Notes: generated by a model not told the origin, from the letters alone. 64,000 nt of DNA from Amycolatopsis sp. EV170708-02-1 (GCF_022479115.1 NZ_CP092497.1:5084001-5148000), one strand, 5' to 3'. Positions 17,849 through 27,099 are shown, numbered from the stretch's first letter. Numbers and translations are program-made.

Positions 17849-19091
17849 GTGTCCAGTCAGCGCATCCTCGAACCGCCGCACGAGTTGTGGCGTGCCGGTG
17901 CGCGGGAGCTCGCGCACGGCGTGGTGGAGCGGTTGTCGGTGGCGCGTCAGGCCTTGGCGGAGGTCGGGCAGTTCCTGGCCGAGATCGAGTCCCGCGGTCC
18001 AATGGAACTGTTCGGGCACGGGTCGACCGCGGGCTGGTTCGCCGAGGCCGCCCGGATCAGCCCCAAAGAGGCCCGCGACACCGTGGCCCGGGCGTTGGCT
18101 GTGAACGAGAGCCGGAATCTGGACGGCACTCCCGTACCGGCGTTCGCCCCCATCGCCGGTGCCGCGGCGGCCGAGGGTGATCTGGGGCATCAGCAGCTGG
18201 ATCCGATCCTCGCGGTGCTGAAGAAGATCCCTGACGATGCCTCGGACGACGACCGGGCCGCTGCCGAGCAGATCCTGGTGACTCTGGCCCGCCATGCCGG
18301 ACCCCAAGAGATCACCAACGCCGGCGCGGACCTTCTCGCCCACCTCGATCCCGACGGGAACGAGCCCAAAGACGAGGATCTCAAACCCCCGTCCCGCGAG
18401 GTGTATCTGCGGAAACGTGACGATGGGTGGTGGCGGCTCACCGGCTTACTGGACCCCGAATTCGGGCCCGCGCCAACGCCCTGTTCGAAACCTGGGGACA
18501 ACGAAGACCCATCGACGAAGACGGCAACCGCGACCCCCGCACCCCCGGCGAACGCCACGGCGACGCGTTGTTCGACGCGATCCACTACGCGATGACCAAC
18601 GACAAAGCCCCCACCCTCTCCGGAGACCGCACCACCGTCGTCGTCACCATCCCCCTGGAAACTTTGACCTCCGGGCTCGGGGCCGCCTGCGTGGACGGAG
18701 TCACCCAGATCACCGCCCGGCACGCCCGCATGCTGGCCTGCGACGCGAAAATCATCCCCGCCGTCCTCGGCACCGAAAGCGAACCCCTCGACATCGGCCG
18801 CGCCGCCCGCACCGTCACCCCCGCCCAACGCCGCGCCCTCAACCTGCGCGACCACGGCTGCGCCTTCCCCGGCTGCCGACGAAAACCCAAACACTGCGAA
18901 GCCCACCACATACTCCCCTGGGCCAACTCGGCGACACCAACCTCGACAACCTCTGCCTACTCTGCCGCTACCACCACATGGTCATCCACGGCCACTCCGG
19001 CTGGAAAGTCCACACCACCGGCGGCCGACCCGAATTCATCCCACCGCAGTATCTGGACCCGCTACAACAACCCCGCCACAACCACCACTGA
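17849..19091 (+). CDS. DUF222/HNH endonuclease of the 13E12 repeat family, frame broken twice
   Basis: The N-terminal ~200 residues form the DUF222 region (WRAGARELAHGVVERLSVARQ onward). A C-terminal HNH nuclease motif reads HCEAHHILPWAN then GDTNLDNLCLLCRYHH. The frame changes near 18464-18469 and 18929-18931. Adding one G at each restores the expected LDPEFGARANALFETWGQ and WANSGDTNLDNL. Both breaks look like undercalled G runs, so the gene may be intact in the organism. Family members are multicopy actinobacterial genes, often SOS-inducible. The start is GTG 17849, 20 bases after an SOS-box-like site. Without the repairs it would be a pseudogene. Confidence 0.8.
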
Positions 19092-19144
19092 ACCGAGAAG
19101 CCCGCCGACCACCACCGGCGACGGGCCCCTCGGCATACCCTCGT

Positions 19145-20500
19145 TCAGTTGAACCAGGTCCCGAACATCGAGCTCTGCGACCGCCCCGCCAGACGCTCGC
19201 CGAGATCGACCGCTTGCGCTTCGGTAAGCAGACAGATGTAGTCGGTGACAGCCCGGGCACATCCGGCTTCCTTGCTCCTCTCCGAAGTACCCTCCGCCGT
19301 GTCATCATGCGTGATGTCGCGATAGATCCCCCGGAGTTGGATGGGGATTTTCGGACTACTCGGAGACTTCTCCAAGCACATCATCAACCGATCGAAGAGC
19401 GAACCGATGATCCGCTTCTGGCCTTCCTGCTGGATGGCAAGCGGAGGCCTGTTGATCACGTAGAACCACGTGAGTTCCTTCAGCGCGGCGACCCGGTACT
19501 GACTGCTCTGCTCGATCTCGACATAGGGTGGTTCGCCGAGCAGCCGGACCGCCTTCACGAACCGGGTGAGGTGGCCGCTGCTGATCTTGTTCATCTGCAC
19601 CCGGTTCTTACGGGTCTCCCAGCACTGGGAGTGCAGGCGTCCGCCGAACTCGGCGATGATCGTTTCGAGCTCGTTCCGGAATCGGAACTCGTCGAATCCC
19701 CTGTGCTGCTTCAGCCGGCGGAGGCCATGCTTGAGTATGCGTTCCTTATCCACCGACAAACTGTGCAAGGGGATGAGACCGGCGCGAAAGTAGTCCTCTA
19801 GATCATGTGTCGCGTAACTGATGTCGTCCGCCCAATCCATCAGGACCGCGTTCGCGGATCTCAAGTCACGGCGGCTACCTTCCCTCGCCCAGTCGAAGTC
19901 CACCTTTTCGGTCTGATACGCACCCCATTTGTCCCCGTAGCCACGGTCGGTCCACAAGGCCGTTGGCGAATCACCCGACTTGAGACGCGGATACTTGAGG
20001 ATCGCGTTCAACGTCGCCTGGGTCAGGTTGAGGCCCGGGTGCTCCATCTTCCGCCGGGCGAGCTTCGTCACCACCCGGAAGGACTGCGCGTTCCCTTCGA
20101 AGCCTTCCAGCCCTTCGATCTGAGCCAGCCGCTGGCCGAGGACCTCCTCCGCGATGTGGCCGAACGGCGGGTGTCCGATGTCGTGCACGAGTCCCGCCGT
20201 CTCGACGACGTCCTCGTTCAGATTCGATCCTTCCGGGAAGCCACGCTTCGGATCGTCCAATTGATAGCGCAGATGCTGCACAAGTCTTCGCCCCATCTGC
20301 GCGACCTTCAAACTGTGGGTGAGCCGGTTGTGCAACACCAGTTGCTCGTTGACCGCGGCGACCTGCGCCACCCCGGCCAGCCGCCGGAACGCGGACGAAT
20401 AGAGAACCCGGTCCCGATCCCGCTGATAGTCGTCCCGATACGCGGTGTCCTGTTCTTTCACAGGATGGCGTCGAGCAGTTCCGAACGTCCCCTCCGACAT
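19145..20500 (-). CDS. dgt: dNTP triphosphohydrolase (dGTPase-like HD-domain protein)
   Basis: A 451-residue HD-superfamily enzyme that splits dNTPs into nucleoside and triphosphate. Motifs: YSSAFRRLAGVAQV near residue 35, NRLTHSLKVAQMGRRL near 58, the HD pair in TAGLVHDIGHPPFGHIAEE near 107, and LMDWADDISYATHDLEDYF near 205. ATG 20500 is chosen because GAGGAGG lies upstream; a TTG start 24 bases further up is possible. Its base composition is less GC-rich than its neighbours and it lies beside a DUF222/HNH element, which hints at transfer. Some dGTPases protect against phage by lowering dNTP pools; a house-cleaning role is equally possible. Confidence 0.88.
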   Translation of the reverse strand: MSEGTFGTARRHPVKEQDTAYRDDYQRDRDRVLYSSAFRRLAGVAQVAAVNEQLVLHNRLTHSLKVAQMGRRLVQHLRYQLDDPKRGFPEGSNLNEDVVETAGLVHDIGHPPFGHIAEEVLGQRLAQIEGLEGFEGNAQSFRVVTKLARRKMEHPGLNLTQATLNAILKYPRLKSGDSPTALWTDRGYGDKWGAYQTEKVDFDWAREGSRRDLRSANAVLMDWADDISYATHDLEDYFRAGLIPLHSLSVDKERILKHGLRRLKQHRGFDEFRFRNELETIIAEFGGRLHSQCWETRKNRVQMNKISSGHLTRFVKAVRLLGEPPYVEIEQSSQYRVAALKELTWFYVINRPPLAIQQEGQKRIIGSLFDRLMMCLEKSPSSPKIPIQLRGIYRDITHDDTAEGTSERSKEAGCARAVTDYICLLTEAQAVDLGERLAGRSQSSMFGTWFN

Positions 20501-20626
20501 GGTCGCCTCCTCGTCGTGACTCAAAGAGCCTTGAAAAGGAGGCGGAGAACGACAGAGAACCGTTAACGCCCGGACCGGAGAGACGGAACCATCGGTATTC
20601 GTTCGCGACCGAACCGCAACCCCGGC

Positions 20627-21489
20627 TCAGTCCACCATCACCAAATCCAGCCCGCGCACCCGTTCCCGGTCCGCGATGACGTCGATCTCGCTGATCTTCC
20701 CGTCCACGAACGCGAACGCGAGCACGACCGAAGGCCGTCCTTCGTCGGCCATCACGAGGCCGATGCCGCCGTTCACCAGCGCGAGCTGGGTGATCGCCGC
20801 CCGCACCGAAGCGGCCGCCGCGCCACGAGCCACCACACTGGCGCCGCGCAGGAAGATCGGCTCGCGCGAGGGGCCTGCCGCCTTGTCCGCGCGGAGGACG
20901 ACGTCGGGATGCAAAAGTTCGAGGAGCGCCGCGAAATCTCCGCCGCGAGCAGCGGCCAGGTACGCGTCGACGACTTGGCGCCGTCGCGCGAGATCCGGTT
21001 CCGAGGTACTGGGGCGAGCCTGGACACGGCGCCGGGCCCGGCTCGCGAGTTGCCTCGCGGCGGCCGGGGTGCGGTCGATCAGCGGGGCGATCTCGTCGAA
21101 CGGCACCGCGAACATGTCGTGCAGGACGAACGCGAGCCGTTCGGCGGGGCCAGCGTGTCCAGGACCACCATCATCGCCAGTCCCACCGAGTCGGCGAGCA
21201 CCGCGTCGGCGGCGGGATCGACCGAGGAGTCGGCCGGTTCGGCGAGCCGGTCGTCGAGCGATTCCTCCCGCCGGTGGTCGCGCGAGCGCAGCACGTTCAG
21301 GCACACCCGCGCCACCACCGTGGTCAGCCAGCCGCCGAGGTTCTCGATCTCCTCCGCGTCGGCGCGGTTCAGCCGCAGCCACGTGTCCTGGACGGCGTCC
21401 TCGGCCTCACTGGCCGAACCCAGCATCCGGTAGGCCACCGCCCGCAGCCTGACCCGGTGTTCCTCGAAACGTTCCGTCAGCCGATCCAC
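20627..21489 (-). CDS. ECF41/SigJ-type sigma factor with SnoaL-like C-terminus, frameshifted in this sequence
   Basis: The N-terminal part has sigma region 2 (LRAVAYRMLGSASEAEDAVQ) and region 4-like FVLHDMFAVPFDEIAPLI. The C-terminal ~110 residues are the NTF2/SnoaL-like extension that marks ECF41 factors and modulates their activity. The frame breaks near 21145-21150; one added G gives a continuous VLDTLAPAERLAFVLHDMF. Length would then be about 287 residues, typical of the group. No oxidoreductase/carboxymuconolactone-decarboxylase partner gene, usual for ECF41, is adjacent. The end lies 10 bases from the stop of the next minus-strand gene. Confidence 0.82.
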
Positions 21490-21498
21490 CGCTCATAT

Positions 21499-22413
21499 CT
21501 AACAGCCACCGAGATCGTCGGTGAACCGCACGCCCGAAGACCGGTACGACGCGGCCCGGTCGGCGGCGGCCTGCGGTGTCAGTACCTCGTTCTTCGCGTA
21601 GTAGACCCAGTCCACCTGTTCGAGGTAGGTGCTCGTCCCGCCGCTGTGCTGCGTGAGGTCGATGAACCACTGATTCACGTTCAACGACATGTTCTGCCGC
21701 GGGTACACGTCGAACGGCCCGCTTCGGTCGTGGTCGGCCACCAGCGCGCCGTCGATGTAGTACCGCACGTGCCCGTCGGACACCGTCGCGACGACGGAGC
21801 GCCATCCGTCGATGCTGCGGCGCTGGCTGTCGCTCTTGTTCTCGGCGTACCAGGGATCCGGCGTGTAGGTGTGCCAGCTGGTCTGGAAGTTCACCGGCCC
21901 CGCCTCGCCCCACCCGCCGTTGGGCAGGTACTCCGAGAAGTCCAGCTCGCTGTAGATCGGGTCGTTGTCGTAGCGGAGCGGGCTGATCGTGAAGAACGTC
22001 TGGTTGATCCGGTCACCGTCGGGGCCGGACGCCGGCGCGTCGGAGAAGCGGATCCGCGCCGCGTATGTCCCTTCGAAGAACCGCCGGTCGGGCTGCATGA
22101 TCTCGGTCTGGGTCGTCCCCGCGGGCGTGCCGTCGGTGGTTGAGGCGAGTTGCAGCACCTTGTCCCCGTCGGACGTCGGGAACGTGATGCCCTCGGGTGC
22201 CCACCGTGCGCCGCCGACGCCCGGGCCGCCTGCGCCGGACCGCACCTGCCAGCCGTGCTGGGCGAGGAGACCGTCGGTGTGCGAGCCGTAGTGGAAGTCG
22301 TCGAACAGCGCCCCGCAGCCGGCCGCTCCGGCGGCGGCGCCCGGCGCCAGACCCAGTGCGGCGACCGACAGCGCCGCGACGGCGGCGGCGCGGAACTTCC
22401 CTGAGGTCGACAT
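21499..22413 (-). CDS. Secreted glycoside-hydrolase-16-like (concanavalin-fold) protein
   Basis: A 304-residue protein with a signal peptide (FRAAAVAALSVAALGLAPGAAA). The mature part is beta-rich and looks like a GH16/laminarinase-type jelly roll: FFEGTYAARIRFSDAP, a YSELDFSEYLPNGG segment where GH16 enzymes carry their E-x-D catalytic motif, then SWHTYTPDPW and a C-terminal STYLEQVDWVYYAKN. The ELDFSE order is compatible with catalysis but is not a textbook GH16 motif. AAGGAG lies 7 bases before ATG 22413. It is divergent from a GntR/UTRA regulator and probably controlled by it. Confidence 0.75.
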   Translation of the reverse strand: MSTSGKFRAAAVAALSVAALGLAPGAAAGAAGCGALFDDFHYGSHTDGLLAQHGWQVRSGAGGPGVGGARWAPEGITFPTSDGDKVLQLASTTDGTPAGTTQTEIMQPDRRFFEGTYAARIRFSDAPASGPDGDRINQTFFTISPLRYDNDPIYSELDFSEYLPNGGWGEAGPVNFQTSWHTYTPDPWYAENKSDSQRRSIDGWRSVVATVSDGHVRYYIDGALVADHDRSGPFDVYPRQNMSLNVNQWFIDLTQHSGGTSTYLEQVDWVYYAKNEVLTPQAAADRAASYRSSGVRFTDDLGGC

Positions 22414-22480
22414 CTCGTCTCCTTTACCACTGGTCAGTTTCTTTCCACCGTCGCCCGGTGAAGTGGTAAAGTCAATAGGT

Positions 22481-22496
22481 CTAGACAACTTGTCCA
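22481..22496. promoter_or_regulatory. Overlapping palindromes, likely GntR operator
   Basis: GTCTAGAC (22481-22488) is a perfect palindrome and overlaps a second one, GACAACTTGTC (22486-22496). The first has the GGTCTAGAC core of sites bound by DasR-type GntR/UTRA proteins. They lie between the divergent GH16-like gene (start 22413) and GntR gene (start 22535). The palindromes are seen directly; the binding protein is inferred. Confidence 0.65.
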
Positions 22497-22534
22497 CCAG
22501 CCAATTCACGCTGACCACTGGGTAGGCTGTGGTC

Positions 22535-23245
22535 ATGCGGCGAACAGAGGTCAAGGATCGGCTACGCCAGCTCATCGAGCGGCGGCAGCCGGGTGAGGTC
22601 CTGCCTTCGGAACGCGCGCTGAGCAGCGAAATCGGCGTCTCGCGCCCCACCCTGCGAGCCGCGATCGACGAGCTGGAGCGCGACGGTCTCGTGGTCCGCG
22701 AGCACGGCCGCGGCACGTTCACCGCGCCGCGCAAGATCTCCCAGGATCTCCTGCCCGCCACCGGCGGCGAGCAGTTCGCCCCGCCCGCCGAAGGCCACTG
22801 GACGAGCCGCGTGATCGACTTCGCCACCACCCCGGCGGGCGCCCGGCTCGGCAAGCGGCTCGAGGTCTCGCCCGGCCACACCCTGGTCGCGGTCACTCGC
22901 GTCCGCGTCGTCGAAGAGGCGCCGATGGCGATCGAGCGGATCCTGGTCCCGCGCGACCTCGTGCCCGACATCACGGCCGCGGGCTTCGAGTCCGGCTCGT
23001 TCTACGAGCTGCTCCGCACGCGGTACGAGGTCGTGCCCGCGACGGCCGTGCAGATCATCGAGCCGACCGTCACCGACCCCGACGAATCCGGCCTGCTCGG
23101 CGTCCCGCAGCACTCCCCCGCGCTGCTGTTCGAACGCACCACCCGCGACGACGCCGGCCGCGTGATCGAGTACACCCGCTCGATCTACCGGGGCGACCGC
23201 TACCGGATCACCTCGCATCTGACGTTCGACCACACCTCGGGCTGA
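22535..23245 (+). CDS. GntR-family (HutC/UTRA) transcriptional regulator
   Basis: A 236-residue regulator with an N-terminal winged helix (LPSERALSSEIGVSRPTLRA, then DELERDGLVVREHGRGTF) and a C-terminal UTRA ligand-binding domain of chorismate-lyase fold (residues ~85-235; VTRVRVVEEAPMAIERILVP, ALLFERTTRDDAGRVIEYTR). UTRA proteins typically sense sugar phosphates or amino-acid intermediates. ATG 22535 is preferred over GTG 22529. It is divergent from a secreted glucanase-like gene with two overlapping palindromes between them, suggesting control by the sugar that the secreted enzyme releases (inference). Confidence 0.9.
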   Translation: MRRTEVKDRLRQLIERRQPGEVLPSERALSSEIGVSRPTLRAAIDELERDGLVVREHGRGTFTAPRKISQDLLPATGGEQFAPPAEGHWTSRVIDFATTPAGARLGKRLEVSPGHTLVAVTRVRVVEEAPMAIERILVPRDLVPDITAAGFESGSFYELLRTRYEVVPATAVQIIEPTVTDPDESGLLGVPQHSPALLFERTTRDDAGRVIEYTRSIYRGDRYRITSHLTFDHTSG

Positions 23246-23297
23246 CTCCGGCGTGCCGGGGCCGTCGCCGCGAGAGTCCATGTAAGACTCCCGGGCG

Positions 23298-26200
23298 ATG
23301 TACACCCCGTCCGATCTCGCCGACCTGCTCGAATGCGAGCACCGCAGCCTCCTCAACCAGGCGCTGGCCGCCGGCCTGCCGGGCGCGCCACGGCCGGGTT
23401 CCGGGCCGGATCAGCTCGCGGTCACGCACGGACGCGCGCACGAGGCCGCGACTCTGGACAAGCTGCGCGGCGAGCGGAGCGCCGTCGTCGAGATCGACGA
23501 ACGCGATCCGGTCGTCGCCGCGAAGGCCACCGAAGAAGCGCTTCGGGCCGGTGCCCCGGTGATCTACCAGGCGGTCTTCCACGACGGCGAGTTCTCCGGC
23601 CGGGCCGACTTCCTGATGCGAGACGACGAAGGCCGCTACGAGGTCTACGACACGAAGCTGGCCAGGCACGCGAAGCCCGCCGCGGTCGTCCAGCTGACCG
23701 CGTACGCCGACGCGCTGCGCCGGGCGGGCTGGCCGGCCGGCCCGCGGATGCATCTGCTGCTCGGCGACCACAGCACGCGGTCGTTCCGGGTCGACGACTT
23801 CCTCCCGCTGGTGGACCGGCTCCGCGCCCGGCTGCGGAACCGGCCGCCCACCCTGCCGGTCCGGCTCTGGGCCGACGAACGGCCCGCGTGCGGCGGCTGC
23901 TCCTATGCGGCGCACTGCGCGAGCGCCCGCGAAGCCGACCGTGACCTTTCGCTGGTCGCGGGGATGCGCGGTGACCAGCGGCGCAAGCTTGTCGCCGCGG
24001 GACTCGGCACCATCGACGCGCTCGCGGCCGCCGCACCGGAGGACCGCCCGCGCGACATCTCGACGACGTCGTTCACCACGCTGCGCGCCCAGGCCGCGAT
24101 CCAGGTCCGGCAGGACGAGACCGGGCAGATCGCCTACGAGGTCATCGATCCGGACGCGCTGGCCGAACTGCCGCCACCCGCACCCGGTGACGTCTTCTTC
24201 GACATGGAAGGCGACCCGTACGCGCTGGCGGGCGAAGGGCTCGAATACCTTTTCGGCGCCGTGACCGACGACGACGGCGGCACGAAGTTCACGCCGTTCT
24301 GGGCGCACAATCGGTCGCAGGAGAAGCGCGCCTTCGAAGAGTTCGTCGACTTCGCCACCGCGAGGCTCGCCGAGCATCCCGGCTCGCACGTCTACCACTA
24401 CGCGCCGTACGAGGTCACCGCGATCAAGCGGCTCGCCGCCGTGCACGGGACCCGGGAGGACGCCGTCGACCACCTGCTGCGCAGCGGTGGCCTGGTGGAC
24501 CTGTATTCCGTGGTGCGCAAGGCACTCCGGGTATCGCAGCGGTCGTACTCGATCAAGTATCTCGAACCGCTCTACATGCCGGAGGCCCGCGACGGCGACG
24601 TCAAGACGGCGGTGTCGAGCATCGAGGCCTACGAGGAGTACCTGACGCTGACCGCCTCCGGCGAGACCGAGCACGCGGACGAAGTGCTGCGCGGGATCAG
24701 CGACTACAACGAATACGACTGCGTCTCCACCTTGCGGCTGTTCGAGTTCCTGCACAAGATCCGTGCGGAGGAAGGGATCGCGCTCGCCGAGCCGCCCGAA
24801 GAGTCCGATGTGGACGCTCTGCTCCGCCAGACCGAAGAGGACGTCGCGGCCCAGAAACGGGCCGAACGCGCGGCGCAGCTGGCCGCGCTGGTCGATCCTC
24901 TCCTGGAGGGCCTGCCCGACGATCCCGCCGAGTTCACCGGCGAAGATCGCGCTCGCGCACTGCTGGCCGCGTCGGTCGGCTATCACCGCCGCGAGACGAA
25001 TCCGGCGTGGTGGGAGTACTTCCGCCAGCTGGCCGCGCCGCTCGGTGATCTGGAGACCGACAACGCCTGCACCGTCCCGGTTTCGCTGGAGGCCGGGGAA
25101 TGGGTGCCGCCGTCGGGCCGGGTCCGCAAGGCGAAACGCTCGCTGGTGCTCCGCTGCGACCCGGACCGCCCGCATCCCTTCGCCCCCGGCGACGACGTCC
25201 GCCTGCGGTACGGCGCGGCCGCGCGCGACGCCAAGGTCGTCTCGGCCACCGCCGTCGAACTGACGCTAGAAGAAGGCTGCCCGCCCGACGAGACCACCGC
25301 CGACCGGCCGGTCGCTGTGCTGCCCGGGAGCCCGGTCCGCCCCTCCCCCAAGGACGACGCCGTCGCGGACCTCGCCCGCCTCGTCGTCGACCGATTGCCG
25401 GCGCTGCCCGCTCATCCCGGCGTCGATCTGCTCCGGCGCACGGCACCCCGGCTTCGCGACGACAAGCCCCTGCCCGAACCCGGGACCGACCTGGTGAACA
25501 CGGTGATCGAGGCCGTCGAGGCGCTCGATGGCTCCACACTCGCCGTCCAAGGCCCGCCGGGCGCGGGCAAGACCTATCTGGCGGGCAGGCTGATCGCGAA
25601 GCTCGTGCGCGCGGGCAAGACGATCGCCGTCACCTCGACCAGCCACAAGGCCGTGGAGAACGTGCTGTCCGCCGCGCTGAAGAACGCGCCGGATCTGCCG
25701 TGCGCGAAACGCGCCAAGCGCACCCCGGACCCGGCCGCGCCGTGGGAGCAGCCGAAGACCAATCCCGCGCTGGTGAAGTGGCGCGAGGAGCACGACACCG
25801 GCCATCTGGTCGGCGGCACCGCCTGGACGTTCGCGAACGCCGCGATCCGGGAAGAGCCGTTCGACCTGCTGATCATCGACGAGGCTGGCCAGTTCGCCCT
25901 CGCCGACGCGCTCGCGGTGTCGATGTGCGCCAAGAACCTTTTGCTGCTGGGCGATCCGCAACAGCTGCCGCAGGTCGTGCAGGGCACGCATCCCGCGGGC
26001 GCCGAGGCGTCCGCGCTCGGGCACCTCATCGGCGAGGCCGACATCATCCCGGCCGAACTCGGGTACTTCCTCGACGAGACCCGGCGGATGCATCCGGCCG
26101 TCTGCGCGCCGGTGTCGCGGCTGTCGTACGCGGGCCGTCTGCACGCGCATCCCTCGGCCGCCGAGCGGGCGATCGACGGCGTCGAATCGGGTCTGTACCT

Positions 26201-26696
26201 CGCCGAGGTCGACCACCACGGCAACACGACGCGATCGGTCGAAGAGGCCGAGGCGGTCACCGCCCTCGTCGCCGAGCTCCACGGCCGCGCCTGGACCGAT
26301 CACGGCGAGGCCCGGCCGCTCGGCGACGAGGACATCCTGGTCGTGGCGCCGTACAACCTGCAGGCCCGGGTCGTCGCCCGGGCGCTGGACGAGGCGGGCC
26401 ATCCCGGCGTGCGCGTGGGCACGGTGGACCGGTTCCAGGGGCAGGAGGCGCCGGTGGTGATCACCACGATGACCTCGTCCTCGGCGGTCGATCTGCCGCG
26501 TGGCCTGGACTTCCTGCTCTCCCGGAACCGGCTCAACGTGGCGCTCTCGCGGGCGCAGGCGCTCGCGATCGTGGTCTGCTCGCCGCGGCTGGTCGAGGCC
26601 GACATCCGCACGGTCGACCAGATGCGGCTGGTTTCGGGCATGCTCGGGTTGATGACCGAAGCCGTGCCGTGGCACGCAGGACGGAGTGGACGATGA
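23298..26696 (+). CDS. TM0106-family RecB-like nuclease fused to a superfamily 1 helicase
   Basis: A 1132-residue protein. Residues 1-210 are a RecB/Cas4-like PD-(D/E)XK nuclease (SGRADFLMRDD, EVYDTKLARH, VVQLTAYADAL) with cysteines in LLECEHRSLL and ACGGCSYAAHC placed as for an Fe-S cluster. Residues about 290-500 are an RNase-H-like exonuclease-type domain (DVFFDMEGDPYAL, YHYAPYE, SDYNEYDCVSTLRLF). Residues about 740-1120 are an SF1 DNA2/UPF1-type helicase (Walker A VQGPPGAGKT, Walker B LLIIDEAGQ, GDPQQLPQV, VDRFQGQEAPVV, LNVALSRAQ). It should process DNA or RNA ends. Its ATGA overlap with the next gene shows coupling. The cellular role is not established. Confidence 0.9.
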   Translation: MYTPSDLADLLECEHRSLLNQALAAGLPGAPRPGSGPDQLAVTHGRAHEAATLDKLRGERSAVVEIDERDPVVAAKATEEALRAGAPVIYQAVFHDGEFSGRADFLMRDDEGRYEVYDTKLARHAKPAAVVQLTAYADALRRAGWPAGPRMHLLLGDHSTRSFRVDDFLPLVDRLRARLRNRPPTLPVRLWADERPACGGCSYAAHCASAREADRDLSLVAGMRGDQRRKLVAAGLGTIDALAAAAPEDRPRDISTTSFTTLRAQAAIQVRQDETGQIAYEVIDPDALAELPPPAPGDVFFDMEGDPYALAGEGLEYLFGAVTDDDGGTKFTPFWAHNRSQEKRAFEEFVDFATARLAEHPGSHVYHYAPYEVTAIKRLAAVHGTREDAVDHLLRSGGLVDLYSVVRKALRVSQRSYSIKYLEPLYMPEARDGDVKTAVSSIEAYEEYLTLTASGETEHADEVLRGISDYNEYDCVSTLRLFEFLHKIRAEEGIALAEPPEESDVDALLRQTEEDVAAQKRAERAAQLAALVDPLLEGLPDDPAEFTGEDRARALLAASVGYHRRETNPAWWEYFRQLAAPLGDLETDNACTVPVSLEAGEWVPPSGRVRKAKRSLVLRCDPDRPHPFAPGDDVRLRYGAAARDAKVVSATAVELTLEEGCPPDETTADRPVAVLPGSPVRPSPKDDAVADLARLVVDRLPALPAHPGVDLLRRTAPRLRDDKPLPEPGTDLVNTVIEAVEALDGSTLAVQGPPGAGKTYLAGRLIAKLVRAGKTIAVTSTSHKAVENVLSAALKNAPDLPCAKRAKRTPDPAAPWEQPKTNPALVKWREEHDTGHLVGGTAWTFANAAIREEPFDLLIIDEAGQFALADALAVSMCAKNLLLLGDPQQLPQVVQGTHPAGAEASALGHLIGEADIIPAELGYFLDETRRMHPAVCAPVSRLSYAGRLHAHPSAAERAIDGVESGLYLAEVDHHGNTTRSVEEAEAVTALVAELHGRAWTDHGEARPLGDEDILVVAPYNLQARVVARALDEAGHPGVRVGTVDRFQGQEAPVVITTMTSSSAVDLPRGLDFLLSRNRLNVALSRAQALAIVVCSPRLVEADIRTVDQMRLVSGMLGLMTEAVPWHAGRSGR

Positions 26697-26983
26697 CCGA
26701 GAAAGACCCGGACAAGGAAATCCTCGACGCCGAGATCGTCGAAGAGTCCCCGGCAGCGCCCGTCGAGGTCCCGGAGCCGGACTACAGCGAGGGCGGCGTG
26801 CCCTCGTTCGACCACGTGCGGGATCGGATCGAGCAGCGGTACACGACCTCGCTGGGCTCGACAGAGCTCGCCGGCCTCGGCGGCAAGGAAGACGTCGCTT
26901 CGCTGGACAAGAAGATCGCCGACCGGGACAAGGCCGCGAAGGACAAGCTGGCCGAGATCCGCCGCGCGATGCGGGAGCAGTGA
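26693..26983 (+). CDS. Small acidic protein translationally coupled to the nuclease-helicase
   Basis: A 96-residue protein. The first 50 residues are acidic and Pro/Glu-rich (ILDAEIVEESPAAPVEVPEP) and likely disordered. The C-terminal part is highly charged and predicted helical (DKKIADRDKAAKDKLAEIRR), possibly a coiled coil. The ATG overlaps the helicase TGA in an ATGA junction, so it is almost certainly co-translated with it. I do not recognise a family. It could be an accessory or stabilising subunit of the nuclease-helicase (inference). Confidence 0.75.
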   Translation: MTEKDPDKEILDAEIVEESPAAPVEVPEPDYSEGGVPSFDHVRDRIEQRYTTSLGSTELAGLGGKEDVASLDKKIADRDKAAKDKLAEIRRAMREQ

Positions 26984-27001
26984 CGGTGCTCGAACACCGC
27001 A

Positions 27002-27071
27002 CTCGCGTGCTTGAAGGCGTAACTCGCGTGATCAGAGGCAGCACACCGAGGTACGCCTTCAAGCACGCGAG
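27002..27071. repeat. Palindromic repeat family B, copy 1
   Basis: A perfect 20-base inverted repeat: CTCGCGTGCTTGAAGGCGTA (27002-27021) pairs with 27052-27071 across a 30-base loop. Related fragments continue to about 27102 (CACGTGAGTTACGCCTTA), ending in the stop codon of the convergent regulator gene. The same arm occurs at 53423-53472. It fills the gap between two convergent gene ends and may terminate transcription both ways. Confidence 0.85.
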
Positions 27072-27099
27072 ATACGCTTTCAAACACGTGAGTTACGCC

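Noticed and set aside
17849..19091. Calling the DUF222/HNH gene a decayed pseudogene
   Set aside because: Both breaks are single-base losses in G runs, like seven others across unrelated genes, so sequence error is the simpler explanation.
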